Part shown: positions 24,620-32,038 of the stretch, in pieces
Layout of the letters: the number at the start of each line of letters is the position of its first letter
Position numbering within the stretch: the first letter of the stretch is position 1
From: Chloroflexota bacterium
Lineage (GTDB): Bacteria > Chloroflexota > UBA11872
DNA: 33,683 nt
Reading direction: 5' to 3'
NCBI GenBank assembly: GCA_009839425.1
Contig: VXPS01000335.1
Coordinates: 1 to 33,683 of the forward strand
The notes under the pieces: model-generated
Seen by the model: only the letters and a program-made list of their open reading frames with translations
Database searches by the model: none
Told to the model about the DNA's origin: nothing
Position numbers and translations under genes: made by a program

Positions 24620-25063
24620 ATGGTGTCCAGCAAAGCAGCCACGGTCGGGGAGTACCTGGCCGAGCTCCCCGAGAATCGGCGGGACGACATTCAGCAGGTC
24701 CGCGAGGTCATCCTGGCCAACCTGCCGGACGGCTTCGAGGAGTGCATGCAGTACGGGATGATCGGCTACGCCATCCCGCTCGAGCGGTTTCCCGACACCT
24801 ACAACGGGCAGGCCCTGGGCGTGGCCGCGCTGGCGGCTCAGAAACGCCACATTTCGGTCTACCTGCACGGCCTCTACGCCGACCCCGACTTGACCGAGTG
24901 GTTCGTCGACGCCTACAAGCAGACCGGCAAGCGGCTCAACATGGGCAAGTCCTGCGTCCGCTTCCCCAGGGCCGAGGCCGCGGCGCTGGACCTCATCGGC
25001 GAGGTCATCGCCCGCATCACCCCCGAGCAACTGATCGCCCAACACGAAGCCGCCCACGGATAG
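24620..25063 (+). CDS. DUF1801 (YdhG-like) family protein
   Basis: 147 residues with the DUF1801 features: N-terminal EYLAELPENRRDDIQQVREVI, GFEECMQYGMIGYAIPLERF (family M.YG.P.Y), then AALAAQKRHISVYLHGL, GKSCVRFPRAEA and LIGEVIARI. Members of this iron-chaperone/YdhG-like fold group are small soluble proteins of poorly known function. A strong AGGAAGGA stretch precedes the ATG at 24620. It sits between the SDR gene (18-base gap) and the esterase gene (13-base gap). No function is proposed. Confidence 0.85.
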   Translation: MVSSKAATVGEYLAELPENRRDDIQQVREVILANLPDGFEECMQYGMIGYAIPLERFPDTYNGQALGVAALAAQKRHISVYLHGLYADPDLTEWFVDAYKQTGKRLNMGKSCVRFPRAEAAALDLIGEVIARITPEQLIAQHEAAHG

Positions 25064-25076
25064 GGGATGAAGTCTG

Positions 25077-26048
25077 ATGCCAAGCATTGACTGGCCGATC
25101 GAACAGCTCCGCACGTACGTCCCTCCGGCAACCGCGCCGGACGACCTGGACGACTTCTGGACCCAAACTCTGGCTGAGCAGCAGCACCCGTACGACGAAG
25201 ACATCACGCCGGTCGACTACCCGGTCGAAGGTCTCACTGTCGAGGATGTGACCATCGCCGGCTACGGCCAGGGCCGCGTGGCCGGCACGCTGCTGGTCCC
25301 CGAAGGCGACGCCGAACTTCCCGGCATCGTGATCTTCCACGGCTACACCGGCAACCGCGCCGCCGTCTTCGACGCCGCCGCCTGGGCGCTCCAGGGATTC
25401 GTTGTCTTCGCGATCGACATCCGCGGCCAGACCGGCTTCAGCACCGACCCCGACGCCGATCCCCGCGGCCATGCCCTCGGCTGGATGACCCAGGGCATCC
25501 AGTCGCCCGACACCTACTACTACCGCCGGGTCTACGTGGACTGCGTGCGAGCCGTTCGCTTTGTGCAGTCACATCCCCGCGTGCGCGCCGACCGCGTCGG
25601 CTGCACCGGGATCAGCCAGGGCGGCGGCCTCACCCTTGCCACGGCCGCGCTTGAGCCCAGCGTCGCGCTGGCCATGGCCGAAGTCCCCTACCTCTGCGAC
25701 TTTCCCCGCGCCGCCCAGATCGCCGGACCGGCCGGCCTGGTGCAGACCATCTACGGCGAAATCGGCGCCTTCTGCCGCGCCTATCCCGACCGCTACGACG
25801 AAGCCTTCCGCACCCTCAGCTACTTCGACGTGGTCAACCTGGCGCCCCGCATTCGCTGCCCCACCCTGGTCAGCGTTGGCCTATGGGACGACATCTGCCC
25901 ACCGTCCACCGTCTTTGGCGCGTGCAACCGGCTGACCTGCGAACCGCGCGAGATCGACGTTTACCCCTTCCTCGACCACTCCAGCACCTCGACCCACCGC
26001 GACGCCAAAGTCCGCTGGGCCTGGCGCTGGCTCCATGACCGGGAGTGA
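25077..26048 (+). CDS. Acetyl-esterase of the CE7 (acetyl xylan esterase / cephalosporin-C deacetylase) family
   Basis: Alpha/beta-hydrolase that removes acetyl groups from small acetylated sugars. 323 residues, the family size (~320). Catalytic triad readable: Ser180 in GISQGGG, Asp271 in GLWDDICPP, His301 in YPFLDHSS. The oxyanion region FHGYTGNR at 87-94 and DIRGQTGFS 114-122 (family D.RGQG.S) are also present. There is no signal peptide, as usual for CE7 enzymes, which act on imported oligosaccharides. It lies in a run with SDR and DUF1801 genes and is convergent with a GH29 fucosidase 22 bases away, consistent with deacetylation preceding glycosidase action. Confidence 0.92.
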   Translation: MPSIDWPIEQLRTYVPPATAPDDLDDFWTQTLAEQQHPYDEDITPVDYPVEGLTVEDVTIAGYGQGRVAGTLLVPEGDAELPGIVIFHGYTGNRAAVFDAAAWALQGFVVFAIDIRGQTGFSTDPDADPRGHALGWMTQGIQSPDTYYYRRVYVDCVRAVRFVQSHPRVRADRVGCTGISQGGGLTLATAALEPSVALAMAEVPYLCDFPRAAQIAGPAGLVQTIYGEIGAFCRAYPDRYDEAFRTLSYFDVVNLAPRIRCPTLVSVGLWDDICPPSTVFGACNRLTCEPREIDVYPFLDHSSTSTHRDAKVRWAWRWLHDRE

Positions 26049-26070
26049 CGCCGATTCCGAGCGCCGGCAG

Positions 26071-27504
26071 CTACATGCTCGTGTTGCGCGTGATTTTGAA
26101 GGCATACGCACTGTCACACGGCCGACGCTCCGGCCGTTCGATTTCCAGCCCCTCGGACGTCATGCGCCACGCCAACTCGCCGTCGTTACCCAGCAACTCC
26201 ACTGAGCGAACCTCGCCCGGGTACAGCGTCTTGAGCGACTCGATCGTGAAGGTCGGTGCCGGCCAGTCCAGGCAGATCGCATAGAGCACATTCCCCTTCA
26301 CCGTGAACCGGATGTCGCTGCCCCGGTAGGCCAGCTTCTCCTTGGTGTCGCTGAAGGCGCCTGAGACCGACATCTTGGTCGGGCCCTCGCCGTAGGTCCA
26401 CCAGGGCGTGGTTCCGTAGATCGCCTCGCCGTTTACGTGCAGCCAGTCCCCGATGCCCTCCAGCGCCGACACCGCCTCGTCCGGAATCGTCCCGTCGGGC
26501 TTCGGCCCCACGTTCAGCAGCATCAGCCCGTTCTTGCTGACGTTGTCCACCAGGTACTGCACAAGCTCGGTGGCCGACTTGTACGTGGTCTCCCGCAGGT
26601 AGCCCCAACCCGAGCCGTCGTCCACCGTGGTGTCGGTAATCCACTCGTGGTAGGCCTGATCGGGCATCTTGCCCAGCTCGATGTCCAGCACCCCTACGCC
26701 AGGCGGCAGGTTGTCCCACTTGTAGGTCACTACCACCCCGCGGCCCCATTCGGCTTCCTTGTTGTAGTAGTAGGCCAAGAAGTCCTGCTTGTACTGCTCG
26801 TGCACGGCCTTCAGGCCGAAGTCGAACCAGATGTAATCCGGCTCGTACTTGTCCACCACCTCAACCAGCTTGGCTTTCCAGGTGTCGAGGAACGCCTTGC
26901 TCGGCTTGTCCTGCTCGTCCCACTCCACGTCCCGCAGTGGGAAGTCCAGGTTGTGCGGCTCGCCGTACAGGCCGGCGTAGCGCGGGTCGGACGTGTCGAA
27001 ATCTGTCCGCCAGTGCGGGAAGAACCACCAATTCTCGGCGTGGTGCATGGCCACCATGTAGCGCATGCCCTGTCGCCGAACGGCCTCCGCCAACTCGCCG
27101 ACTACGTCGCGCTTCGGCCCCATGCGCGCCGCATTCCATTCCGTATGCACACTGTCCCAGAGCGCAAAGCCGTCGTGATGCTCGGCCACTGGCCCGGCGA
27201 ACTGCGCCCCGGCCCGCCGAAACAGATCGGCCCATGCGTCGGCGTCGAACTTGGCGCCGTTGAAGTCGGGAATGAAGTCCTTGTACCCGAACTCCGAGGG
27301 GTGCCCGTAGGTCTTCACGTGATGCGCGTAGTGCGGCTCGCCCTCGCGATACATCCGGTACGGATACCACGTGGCATTGGGACCCCACGCCGGCACGCAG
27401 TAAATGCCCCAGTGGGTGTAGATGCCGAACTTGGCGTCGGTGAACCAGCGGGGCGTCTGGTGCCGGCGTAGCGAGTGCCAGTTTGGTTCGTAGCGGGTCG
27501 TCAT
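26071..27504 (-). CDS. Alpha-L-fucosidase, GH29 family (second copy)
   Basis: 477 residues, longer than the copy at 15867 and clearly a different subgroup. GH29 landmarks: WFTDAKFGIYTHWGIYCVPAW at 20-40, FAGPVAEHHDGFALWDS 102-118, GPKRDVVGEL 129-138, MRYMVAMHHAENW 147-159, and the nucleophile Asp228 in YIWFDFGL. The YEPDYIWFDFG and LLNVGPKPDGTIP phrases are those of the larger GH29-A-type enzymes. A C-terminal beta-sandwich follows from ~375. No signal peptide is visible at the ATG (27502-27504); the frame is open 15 codons further upstream but unconserved and without a ribosome site. It probably acts in the cytoplasm on terminal alpha-L-fucose. Confidence 0.93.
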   Translation of the reverse strand: MTTRYEPNWHSLRRHQTPRWFTDAKFGIYTHWGIYCVPAWGPNATWYPYRMYREGEPHYAHHVKTYGHPSEFGYKDFIPDFNGAKFDADAWADLFRRAGAQFAGPVAEHHDGFALWDSVHTEWNAARMGPKRDVVGELAEAVRRQGMRYMVAMHHAENWWFFPHWRTDFDTSDPRYAGLYGEPHNLDFPLRDVEWDEQDKPSKAFLDTWKAKLVEVVDKYEPDYIWFDFGLKAVHEQYKQDFLAYYYNKEAEWGRGVVVTYKWDNLPPGVGVLDIELGKMPDQAYHEWITDTTVDDGSGWGYLRETTYKSATELVQYLVDNVSKNGLMLLNVGPKPDGTIPDEAVSALEGIGDWLHVNGEAIYGTTPWWTYGEGPTKMSVSGAFSDTKEKLAYRGSDIRFTVKGNVLYAICLDWPAPTFTIESLKTLYPGEVRSVELLGNDGELAWRMTSEGLEIERPERRPCDSAYAFKITRNTSM

Positions 27505-27577
27505 GGCGGGGCTGTCACCGAGAGCGGCTGGGACGCGGCGCGCCAGCATACGAACCGCACCGGTAGCTCCGCCCGAG

Positions 27578-28330
27578 CTAGTGCCCCGGATGCGGGACGA
27601 ACGGCACGCGCTTCAGCCACAGTCGCAGCGCGTGCCAGTAGATGGCCGTGGTAACGCGGGAAGTCAGCAAGGGATGTCGCGCCAGGGCAATTGCCAGGTT
27701 CCTTGCGCTGAAAGCCCTCCGGCGCAGCATCAGGCTGGCCTCGAATAGCGGCGCTCCGCCGCGTGCCACCTCGATCCCCACGCCCAGCTGCTCGCCCGGA
27801 ACGGTGGCCGTCAACCGATAGCTCTGATCCATGTGCATAAATGGCGATACGTGCAGCGCCTTCACGAATCCGGCCCTGAGCCGCTCACCATTGGCGTCCG
27901 GCTCAGGCTCGACCACGTAGACGTGCCGCTCGCCCCAGGGGGTATTGGTCACCTCAACCACCAGCGCCTGCACGCGGGACTCATCGGGCGTGAAGCAGTA
28001 GTACACGCTAATGGGGTTCATCACGTAGCCGAAATACCGCAGGTGTGTCAGCAGGCGAATCGGTCCTTCGGGCCGACGGCCCGTCACTTCCGCCACGCGT
28101 GTACGTACCGCCTCGTCCAACGACATGTCCGGATCGCCGAAGTGATCTCCGCGCCGAAACCAAGCCAGCGCCGGACGCCGCGCCGACCAGAACAGTCGCC
28201 CGTCAAATAGCCCTGGCAACTCCGCCAGGTCCAGATAGACCATGAACAGATCGAATCGAAATCCGTGGGACGCCGGCTCGCGTCGGTGGTGCGTGACGAA
28301 TCCCGTATACAGGGCACTCGTGCCGCTCAT
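27578..28330 (-). CDS. DUF1365 family protein (lipid-modification operon)
   Basis: 250 residues, family size. It begins [19 protein letters not shown] (family ..G.V.H.R..P..H.F.Y), followed by [33 protein letters not shown] (the GY.FNP.S.Y.C motif) and [16 protein letters not shown] (K..HVSPF). These four blocks define DUF1365, whose function is not known; it is almost always encoded beside an FAD oxidoreductase and a CFA-type methyltransferase, as here. The ATG overlaps the stop of the FAD gene by 4 bases (ATGA), so the two are translationally coupled. It is the last gene of the operon. Confidence 0.93.
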   Translation of the reverse strand: MSGTSALYTGFVTHHRREPASHGFRFDLFMVYLDLAELPGLFDGRLFWSARRPALAWFRRGDHFGDPDMSLDEAVRTRVAEVTGRRPEGPIRLLTHLRYFGYVMNPISVYYCFTPDESRVQALVVEVTNTPWGERHVYVVEPEPDANGERLRAGFVKALHVSPFMHMDQSYRLTATVPGEQLGVGIEVARGGAPLFEASLMLRRRAFSARNLAIALARHPLLTSRVTTAIYWHALRLWLKRVPFVPHPGH

Positions 28331-29568
28331 GTGCTGGCGAGCAGCGAACGCGCCGCGCGCAGTCCGCTAATCACCCCGTCCTCGTGGAAGCCGTAGCGCC
28401 AGTAGGCACCCGCATACCAGGTTCGGCGCGCACCGTTGATTTCGCCCCAGCGATCCTGTGCGTCGATGGCGGCCTGGTTAAAGATGGGATGGTGATACCT
28501 CAGACGCTTGATGACGGACTCGTCGTCAATGCAGTCAGTCTGATTCAGCGTGACGCAGTACGTCTGGGGCGCGTCCAGGCGCTGCAGTCGATTCATGATG
28601 TATGTGGCGGGCACGCCGTCCGCGCGGCCCCTCGGGATGCGGTAGTTCCATGAAGCCCACGCACGTCGTCGGTGCGGGAGGACGTCGGTGTCGGTGTGCA
28701 GCGCTACGTCGTTCGGCTGGTATTCGATAGCGCCCAGCACATCGCGTTCCTGAAAGCTGGGATCCTGCAGCGCGCCAAGCGCCTGGTCACTGTGGGTCGC
28801 GAACAGCACGTGATCGAACCGCGCTTCGCCGGCCCCGGCAACCGCGACCGTGACGTGATCGCCTGACCGTCGCACCCCCACCACAGGCGCTCGAACCCGA
28901 ATCCGGTCCCGAAACGGCTGAATCAGCGCTTCCACGTACCGTCGCGCGCCCCCAACGATTGAGAGCCATCGAGGCTTTCCCCAGATTCCCAGCAGCCCAT
29001 GGTTGTAGAAGAAGCGCGCAAACGTGCGAACGGGGATGCCGCTGAACTTCGAGGGATCGGCCGACCAGACCGCCGAGCCCATCGGCACCAGGTAGAGGTC
29101 CCGGAACACGCGCGAGAAACCCGCGTCGTTCAGATACTCGCCCAGCGTTCGTCGCTCGCCCGGCCCGATCAGCCCGGTCGCCAGGCGGTTGAAGCGCAGG
29201 TAATCGAGCAGCAGACGCAGAAACGCCGGACGTACCAGGTTTCGACGCTGCGCAAATATGGCATTCAGCGACGCGCCGCTGTACTCAACCCCGCTCCGGT
29301 CACAGCGAACTGAGAAGCTCATGTCCGATGGCTGGGTAGGAACCCGCAACTCGCCCAGAATGCGGCGCAACTCCGGGTAGGTGCGGTGATTGAAGACCAC
29401 GAAACCGGTGTCCACGGCGTAGGTTCGTGAACCGCACGCCACGTCCACGGTATGCGCGTGGCCGCCGGGCGCGCTGCCGGCTTCGAGAATCGTGACCTGG
29501 TGATGCGATGCCAACTCACGCGCGGCAACCAGCCCTGAAACGCCGGCTCCGATGACGGCGATGTGCAT
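28327..29568 (-). CDS. FAD-dependent amine-oxidase-like oxidoreductase (lipid-modification operon)
   Basis: 413 residues. N-terminal FAD-binding motif [16 protein letters not shown] at 5-20 with Glu29 ending the second strand (VTILEAG), then GGHAHTVDV and [16 protein letters not shown] (family D.GF.V.N..TYP). Other blocks: [21 protein letters not shown] and the C-terminal [13 protein letters not shown]. This is the NAD(P)/FAD protein subfamily that accompanies CFA synthase and DUF1365 in many bacteria and probably oxidises or desaturates acyl chains of phospholipids. The ATG has AGGGGG about 4 bases upstream and lies 9 bases after the methyltransferase stop. A rare-fatty-acid role is inference from context. 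Confidence 0.93.
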   Translation of the reverse strand: MHIAVIGAGVSGLVAARELASHHQVTILEAGSAPGGHAHTVDVACGSRTYAVDTGFVVFNHRTYPELRRILGELRVPTQPSDMSFSVRCDRSGVEYSGASLNAIFAQRRNLVRPAFLRLLLDYLRFNRLATGLIGPGERRTLGEYLNDAGFSRVFRDLYLVPMGSAVWSADPSKFSGIPVRTFARFFYNHGLLGIWGKPRWLSIVGGARRYVEALIQPFRDRIRVRAPVVGVRRSGDHVTVAVAGAGEARFDHVLFATHSDQALGALQDPSFQERDVLGAIEYQPNDVALHTDTDVLPHRRRAWASWNYRIPRGRADGVPATYIMNRLQRLDAPQTYCVTLNQTDCIDDESVIKRLRYHHPIFNQAAIDAQDRWGEINGARRTWYAGAYWRYGFHEDGVISGLRAARSLLAST

Positions 29569-29577
29569 GGCGCCCCC

Positions 29578-30603
29578 CTACGTCGGCCTGGCGGGTTCGA
29601 GCAGGTGATGTGCCACCACCCACTCGCGACCGCCGCGATAGGCAAACAACTCCTCGCAAGCGATGAAGAACAGACGCCAGCGCGCGATCCAGAGAGCGGC
29701 CCGGCCGTCGCCGTAAACCCCGCGGAGTACGTCACGAACGGCCTCACGATGCCGGTCGAGGTTTCCCAGCCAGGACCGCAACGTCCGCGCATAGTGGCTG
29801 CCGTTGACCACCTGGCGGTCGATCGTGCGCACGGCCGGCACGCGGTCATCAAAGAGGCGCAGATTCGGCATGGTGCCGCCGCTGAAGAACCAGCGAGCCA
29901 TCCAGCCGTCCTCAGGTTCAAAGGTGTAGGCGTATCGGTGGTGGCTGAACACATGCACGAAGATTCGCCCGCCGGGCGCCAACGCGTTGCAGAGTTGCGC
30001 CAGCAGCGGCTGGTGGTTGCGCACGTGCTCAAGCATCTCAACGCTGACGATTCGGTCGAACCGACCCGGCAGCTCCAGGGCCGCCGCGTTCCCGGCAGCG
30101 ACCTGCACATTAGACAGGCCAAGCTCGGCGGCCTGAGCCGATATGAAGTCGCGCTGCGTGCGCGAGTTGCTCATTGCCGTGAAGCTCGCCGACGGATAGC
30201 GTTCGGCCGCCCAGAGGGACAACGCGCCCCAGCCACTTCCAAGGTCCAGCACCCGCTGGCCGTCGGCCAGCTGCGCACGCCGCGCCGTCAGCTCCAGCAT
30301 CGCGTCCTCGGCCTGGGCCAGCGTCGAATTGCCATTTGGCCAGTACCCGCTGCTGTACTTGAGCCGCGGACCAAGGACCAGGCGAAAGAACGCCGTTGGC
30401 ACCTCGTAGTGCTGCCGGTTGGCGGCCTCGGTCTCAACCGCGACGGGACCGTCGCGTAGCCCTGGCGGCCGATCCGGCGAGTCAGCCCGTTCGAGCGCTC
30501 GCAGCCGGCGGCGCAGGGCGATCCGCACGCCCCGACGTAGCAGTCCGTCGGGCACCATCCCGCCGGCCGCCAGCCGTTCGAACCAGGCTTGGTCGTCAGC
30601 CAC
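29578..30603 (-). CDS. Cyclopropane-fatty-acid-synthase family SAM methyltransferase
   Basis: Transfers a methyl(ene) group from SAM to the double bond of unsaturated acyl chains in membrane phospholipids. About 341 residues. Features: NRQHYEVPTAFFRLVLGPRLKYSSGYW (family HYD...F....LG..M.YS...), SAM site VLDLGSGWGALSLWAAERY, FTAMSNSRTQRDFI, FDRIVSVEMLEHV and FVHVFSHHRYAYTFEPED. The C-terminus resembles CFA synthases paired with FAD oxidoreductases. The start is GTG at 30601-30603, overlapping the DUF1295 stop by 8 bases; upstream in-frame sequence lies inside DUF1295 and is unconserved. Whether the product is a cyclopropane, a methyl branch or a furan-fatty-acid precursor cannot be told. Confidence 0.93.
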   Translation of the reverse strand: MADDQAWFERLAAGGMVPDGLLRRGVRIALRRRLRALERADSPDRPPGLRDGPVAVETEAANRQHYEVPTAFFRLVLGPRLKYSSGYWPNGNSTLAQAEDAMLELTARRAQLADGQRVLDLGSGWGALSLWAAERYPSASFTAMSNSRTQRDFISAQAAELGLSNVQVAAGNAAALELPGRFDRIVSVEMLEHVRNHQPLLAQLCNALAPGGRIFVHVFSHHRYAYTFEPEDGWMARWFFSGGTMPNLRLFDDRVPAVRTIDRQVVNGSHYARTLRSWLGNLDRHREAVRDVLRGVYGDGRAALWIARWRLFFIACEELFAYRGGREWVVAHHLLEPARPT

Positions 30604-31387
30604 GACGGCGCAGCCCCGGGATGCGCGGCAGGAACGCCGGCGTCGATTCCAGGTACTCGCGGTAGCCGGGCTTGGTGTCAACCATCGTGCGCTCCAGCAT
30701 CGCCACTCCCGAGACGCGCCAGAGCAGGAACGTCATGACGATCGGGCTGACCAGCGCCCACCAGGCCCCCACAGCCAGCCCCAGGCAGCCGAAGCCCCAC
30801 CAGATCACTGCGTCGCCGAAGTAATTGGGGTGGCGCGTCAGTCCCCAGAATCCGCTGGAGAGGACCCGGCCGCGGTTGGCCGGGTTGGACTTGAATCGCG
30901 CCAGTTGCAGATCGCCCCCGGCTTCAAAGGCGAAGCCCGTGACCCAGAGCACCAGAGCAAGCACGTCCCAGGCGCCCACAGCGGGCGGTTGCGGTGAGCT
31001 CAACGCCACCATCAGCGGCAGTGCCACGACCCACATCACGCCACCTTGCAGCATGAAAACGGTGAAGTAGCTGCGCCACCAGAACGCGGAACCGGCATTC
31101 CGCCGGAACTCCTGGTATCGAAAGTCCTCCGGCTTGCCCCGATTGCGCCAGCCGATGTGTGCAGCCAGTCGCACGCCCCAGACCGCCACCAGCGCCAGCG
31201 TCAGCGCGCTTCGCCCGGGGTCGCCCGAACCCAGCCAGACCCCGAGTCCGGCAAGGAGGGTGAATCCCAGCCCCCAAAACACGTCAACGATTCCCGCGTT
31301 GCGCAGCGCCAGGCTGAGCAGCCAGACCAGGGTCATGCTCCCGGCAATGACCGCCGCCGCCACCAGCAGCAGCCAGATCACGGTCAT
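30596..31387 (-). CDS. DUF1295 family membrane protein (steroid 5-alpha-reductase-like)
   Basis: 263 residues with about six hydrophobic segments. Family blocks: NAGIVDVFWGLGF near 31-43 (family D..WG), GVRLAAHIGWRNRGKPEDFRY, and the C-terminal SSGFWGLTRHPNYFGDAVIWWGF with the conserved RHPNY motif shared by steroid-5-alpha-reductase and isoprenylcysteine-methyltransferase-like proteins. It ends with YREYLESTPAFLPRIPG. DUF1295 proteins are thought to reduce double bonds in lipids with NADPH. It overlaps the downstream methyltransferase gene by 8 bases and is preceded by DUF4345 with a 57-base gap. ATG 31385-31387 is the likely start. Confidence 0.92.
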   Translation of the reverse strand: MTVIWLLLVAAAVIAGSMTLVWLLSLALRNAGIVDVFWGLGFTLLAGLGVWLGSGDPGRSALTLALVAVWGVRLAAHIGWRNRGKPEDFRYQEFRRNAGSAFWWRSYFTVFMLQGGVMWVVALPLMVALSSPQPPAVGAWDVLALVLWVTGFAFEAGGDLQLARFKSNPANRGRVLSSGFWGLTRHPNYFGDAVIWWGFGCLGLAVGAWWALVSPIVMTFLLWRVSGVAMLERTMVDTKPGYREYLESTPAFLPRIPGLRRRG

Positions 31388-31444
31388 CGGTTCGGTCCGG
31401 GACGCCGCCGGTGAATTCGGCCGCGGTTGTGGGGCGTCACGGGC

Positions 31445-31816
31445 TCAGCCTTGGTCCACCTGGTCACGCGAACGCCCGGCCAGCAGGATCCCGGCGGCGG
31501 CCACTTCAAAGGCCAGGCTGATCCAGTTGGACTGCTCGGCGGCGGATCCGTCCGCAAACATGAAGGGCGCTCGCACGGCCGCGATGGCCAGGTAAACAAG
31601 ACCGAGCACGCGTTCCGCCGGCCTTCGAAGAAAGAGCGGCGCCACGCCCAGCGCAATAAATACCCCGCCCATCGCGGCTCGGATCTCGGTGATACCGCGC
31701 GCCGCATCCGGAGCCAGCCCGGTAAACCCGCTGACGCTCTCCGGCTTCACAACCAGCACCAGGCCGGACGCAACCGTGGCGGCCAGAACGAGAAATCGCA
31801 ACAGACGCAGGAGCAT
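31445..31816 (-). CDS. DUF4345-like membrane protein
   Basis: About 123 residues with four hydrophobic segments (RFLVLAATVASGLVLVV; GGVFIALGVAPLFL; VLGLVYLAIAAVRAPFMF; WISLAFEVAAAGILLAG) and the central ARGITEIRAAMGGVFIALG. This is the layout of the DUF4345 family (family L..IRA..GG...A.G). Two starts are possible: ATG 31829-31831 and ATG 31814-31816; the latter is preferred because AAGGA lies 7 bases upstream. It probably belongs to the lipid-modification operon, being 57 bases upstream of DUF1295 on the same strand, but its role is unknown. Confidence 0.75.
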   Translation of the reverse strand: MLLRLLRFLVLAATVASGLVLVVKPESVSGFTGLAPDAARGITEIRAAMGGVFIALGVAPLFLRRPAERVLGLVYLAIAAVRAPFMFADGSAAEQSNWISLAFEVAAAGILLAGRSRDQVDQG

Positions 31817-31850
31817 TGGCAGGTCCTTCATAGTCTCGGCCCACTCCAGG

Positions 31851-31870
31851 CTCTAGTCCCAATCCTAGAG
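31851..31870. promoter_or_regulatory. Inverted repeat upstream of the DUF4345 gene
   Basis: CTCTAG and CTAGAG, perfect 6-base arms separated by 8 bases, 35 bases upstream of the chosen DUF4345 start and about 170 bases upstream of the solute-binding gene. It could be an operator for the lipid operon; the arms are short and chance is possible. Confidence 0.2.
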
Positions 31871-31924
31871 TGGTCCGCCCAAGCGTCCGATTCCGTATGT
31901 ATTCATCCGGTAGGAGGCGCAGAT

Positions 31925-31952
31925 TTGACACCGAGTATTGCTGAGTGATAAA
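31925..31952 (+). promoter_or_regulatory. Sigma70-type promoter for the solute-binding lipoprotein gene
   Basis: TTGACA (31925-31930, perfect -35), a 16-base spacer, then GATAAA (31947-31952, 4 of 6 bases of TATAAT) in an unusually AT-rich stretch for this GC-rich DNA. It would give a leader of roughly 80 bases before the ATG at 32039. Confidence 0.5.
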
Positions 31953-32038
31953 TAACAGTCCCGATGAAGGATTCGAGTAGGGATAATTCGTCCCGGAATC
32001 ATCGGTTTCGTGCGGCTCAGTTGCGCAGGGAGGAAGCA

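Noticed and set aside
31970-32000. GGGA...TCCC inverted repeat in the leader of the solute-binding gene
   Set aside because: Only four-base arms; expected by chance.
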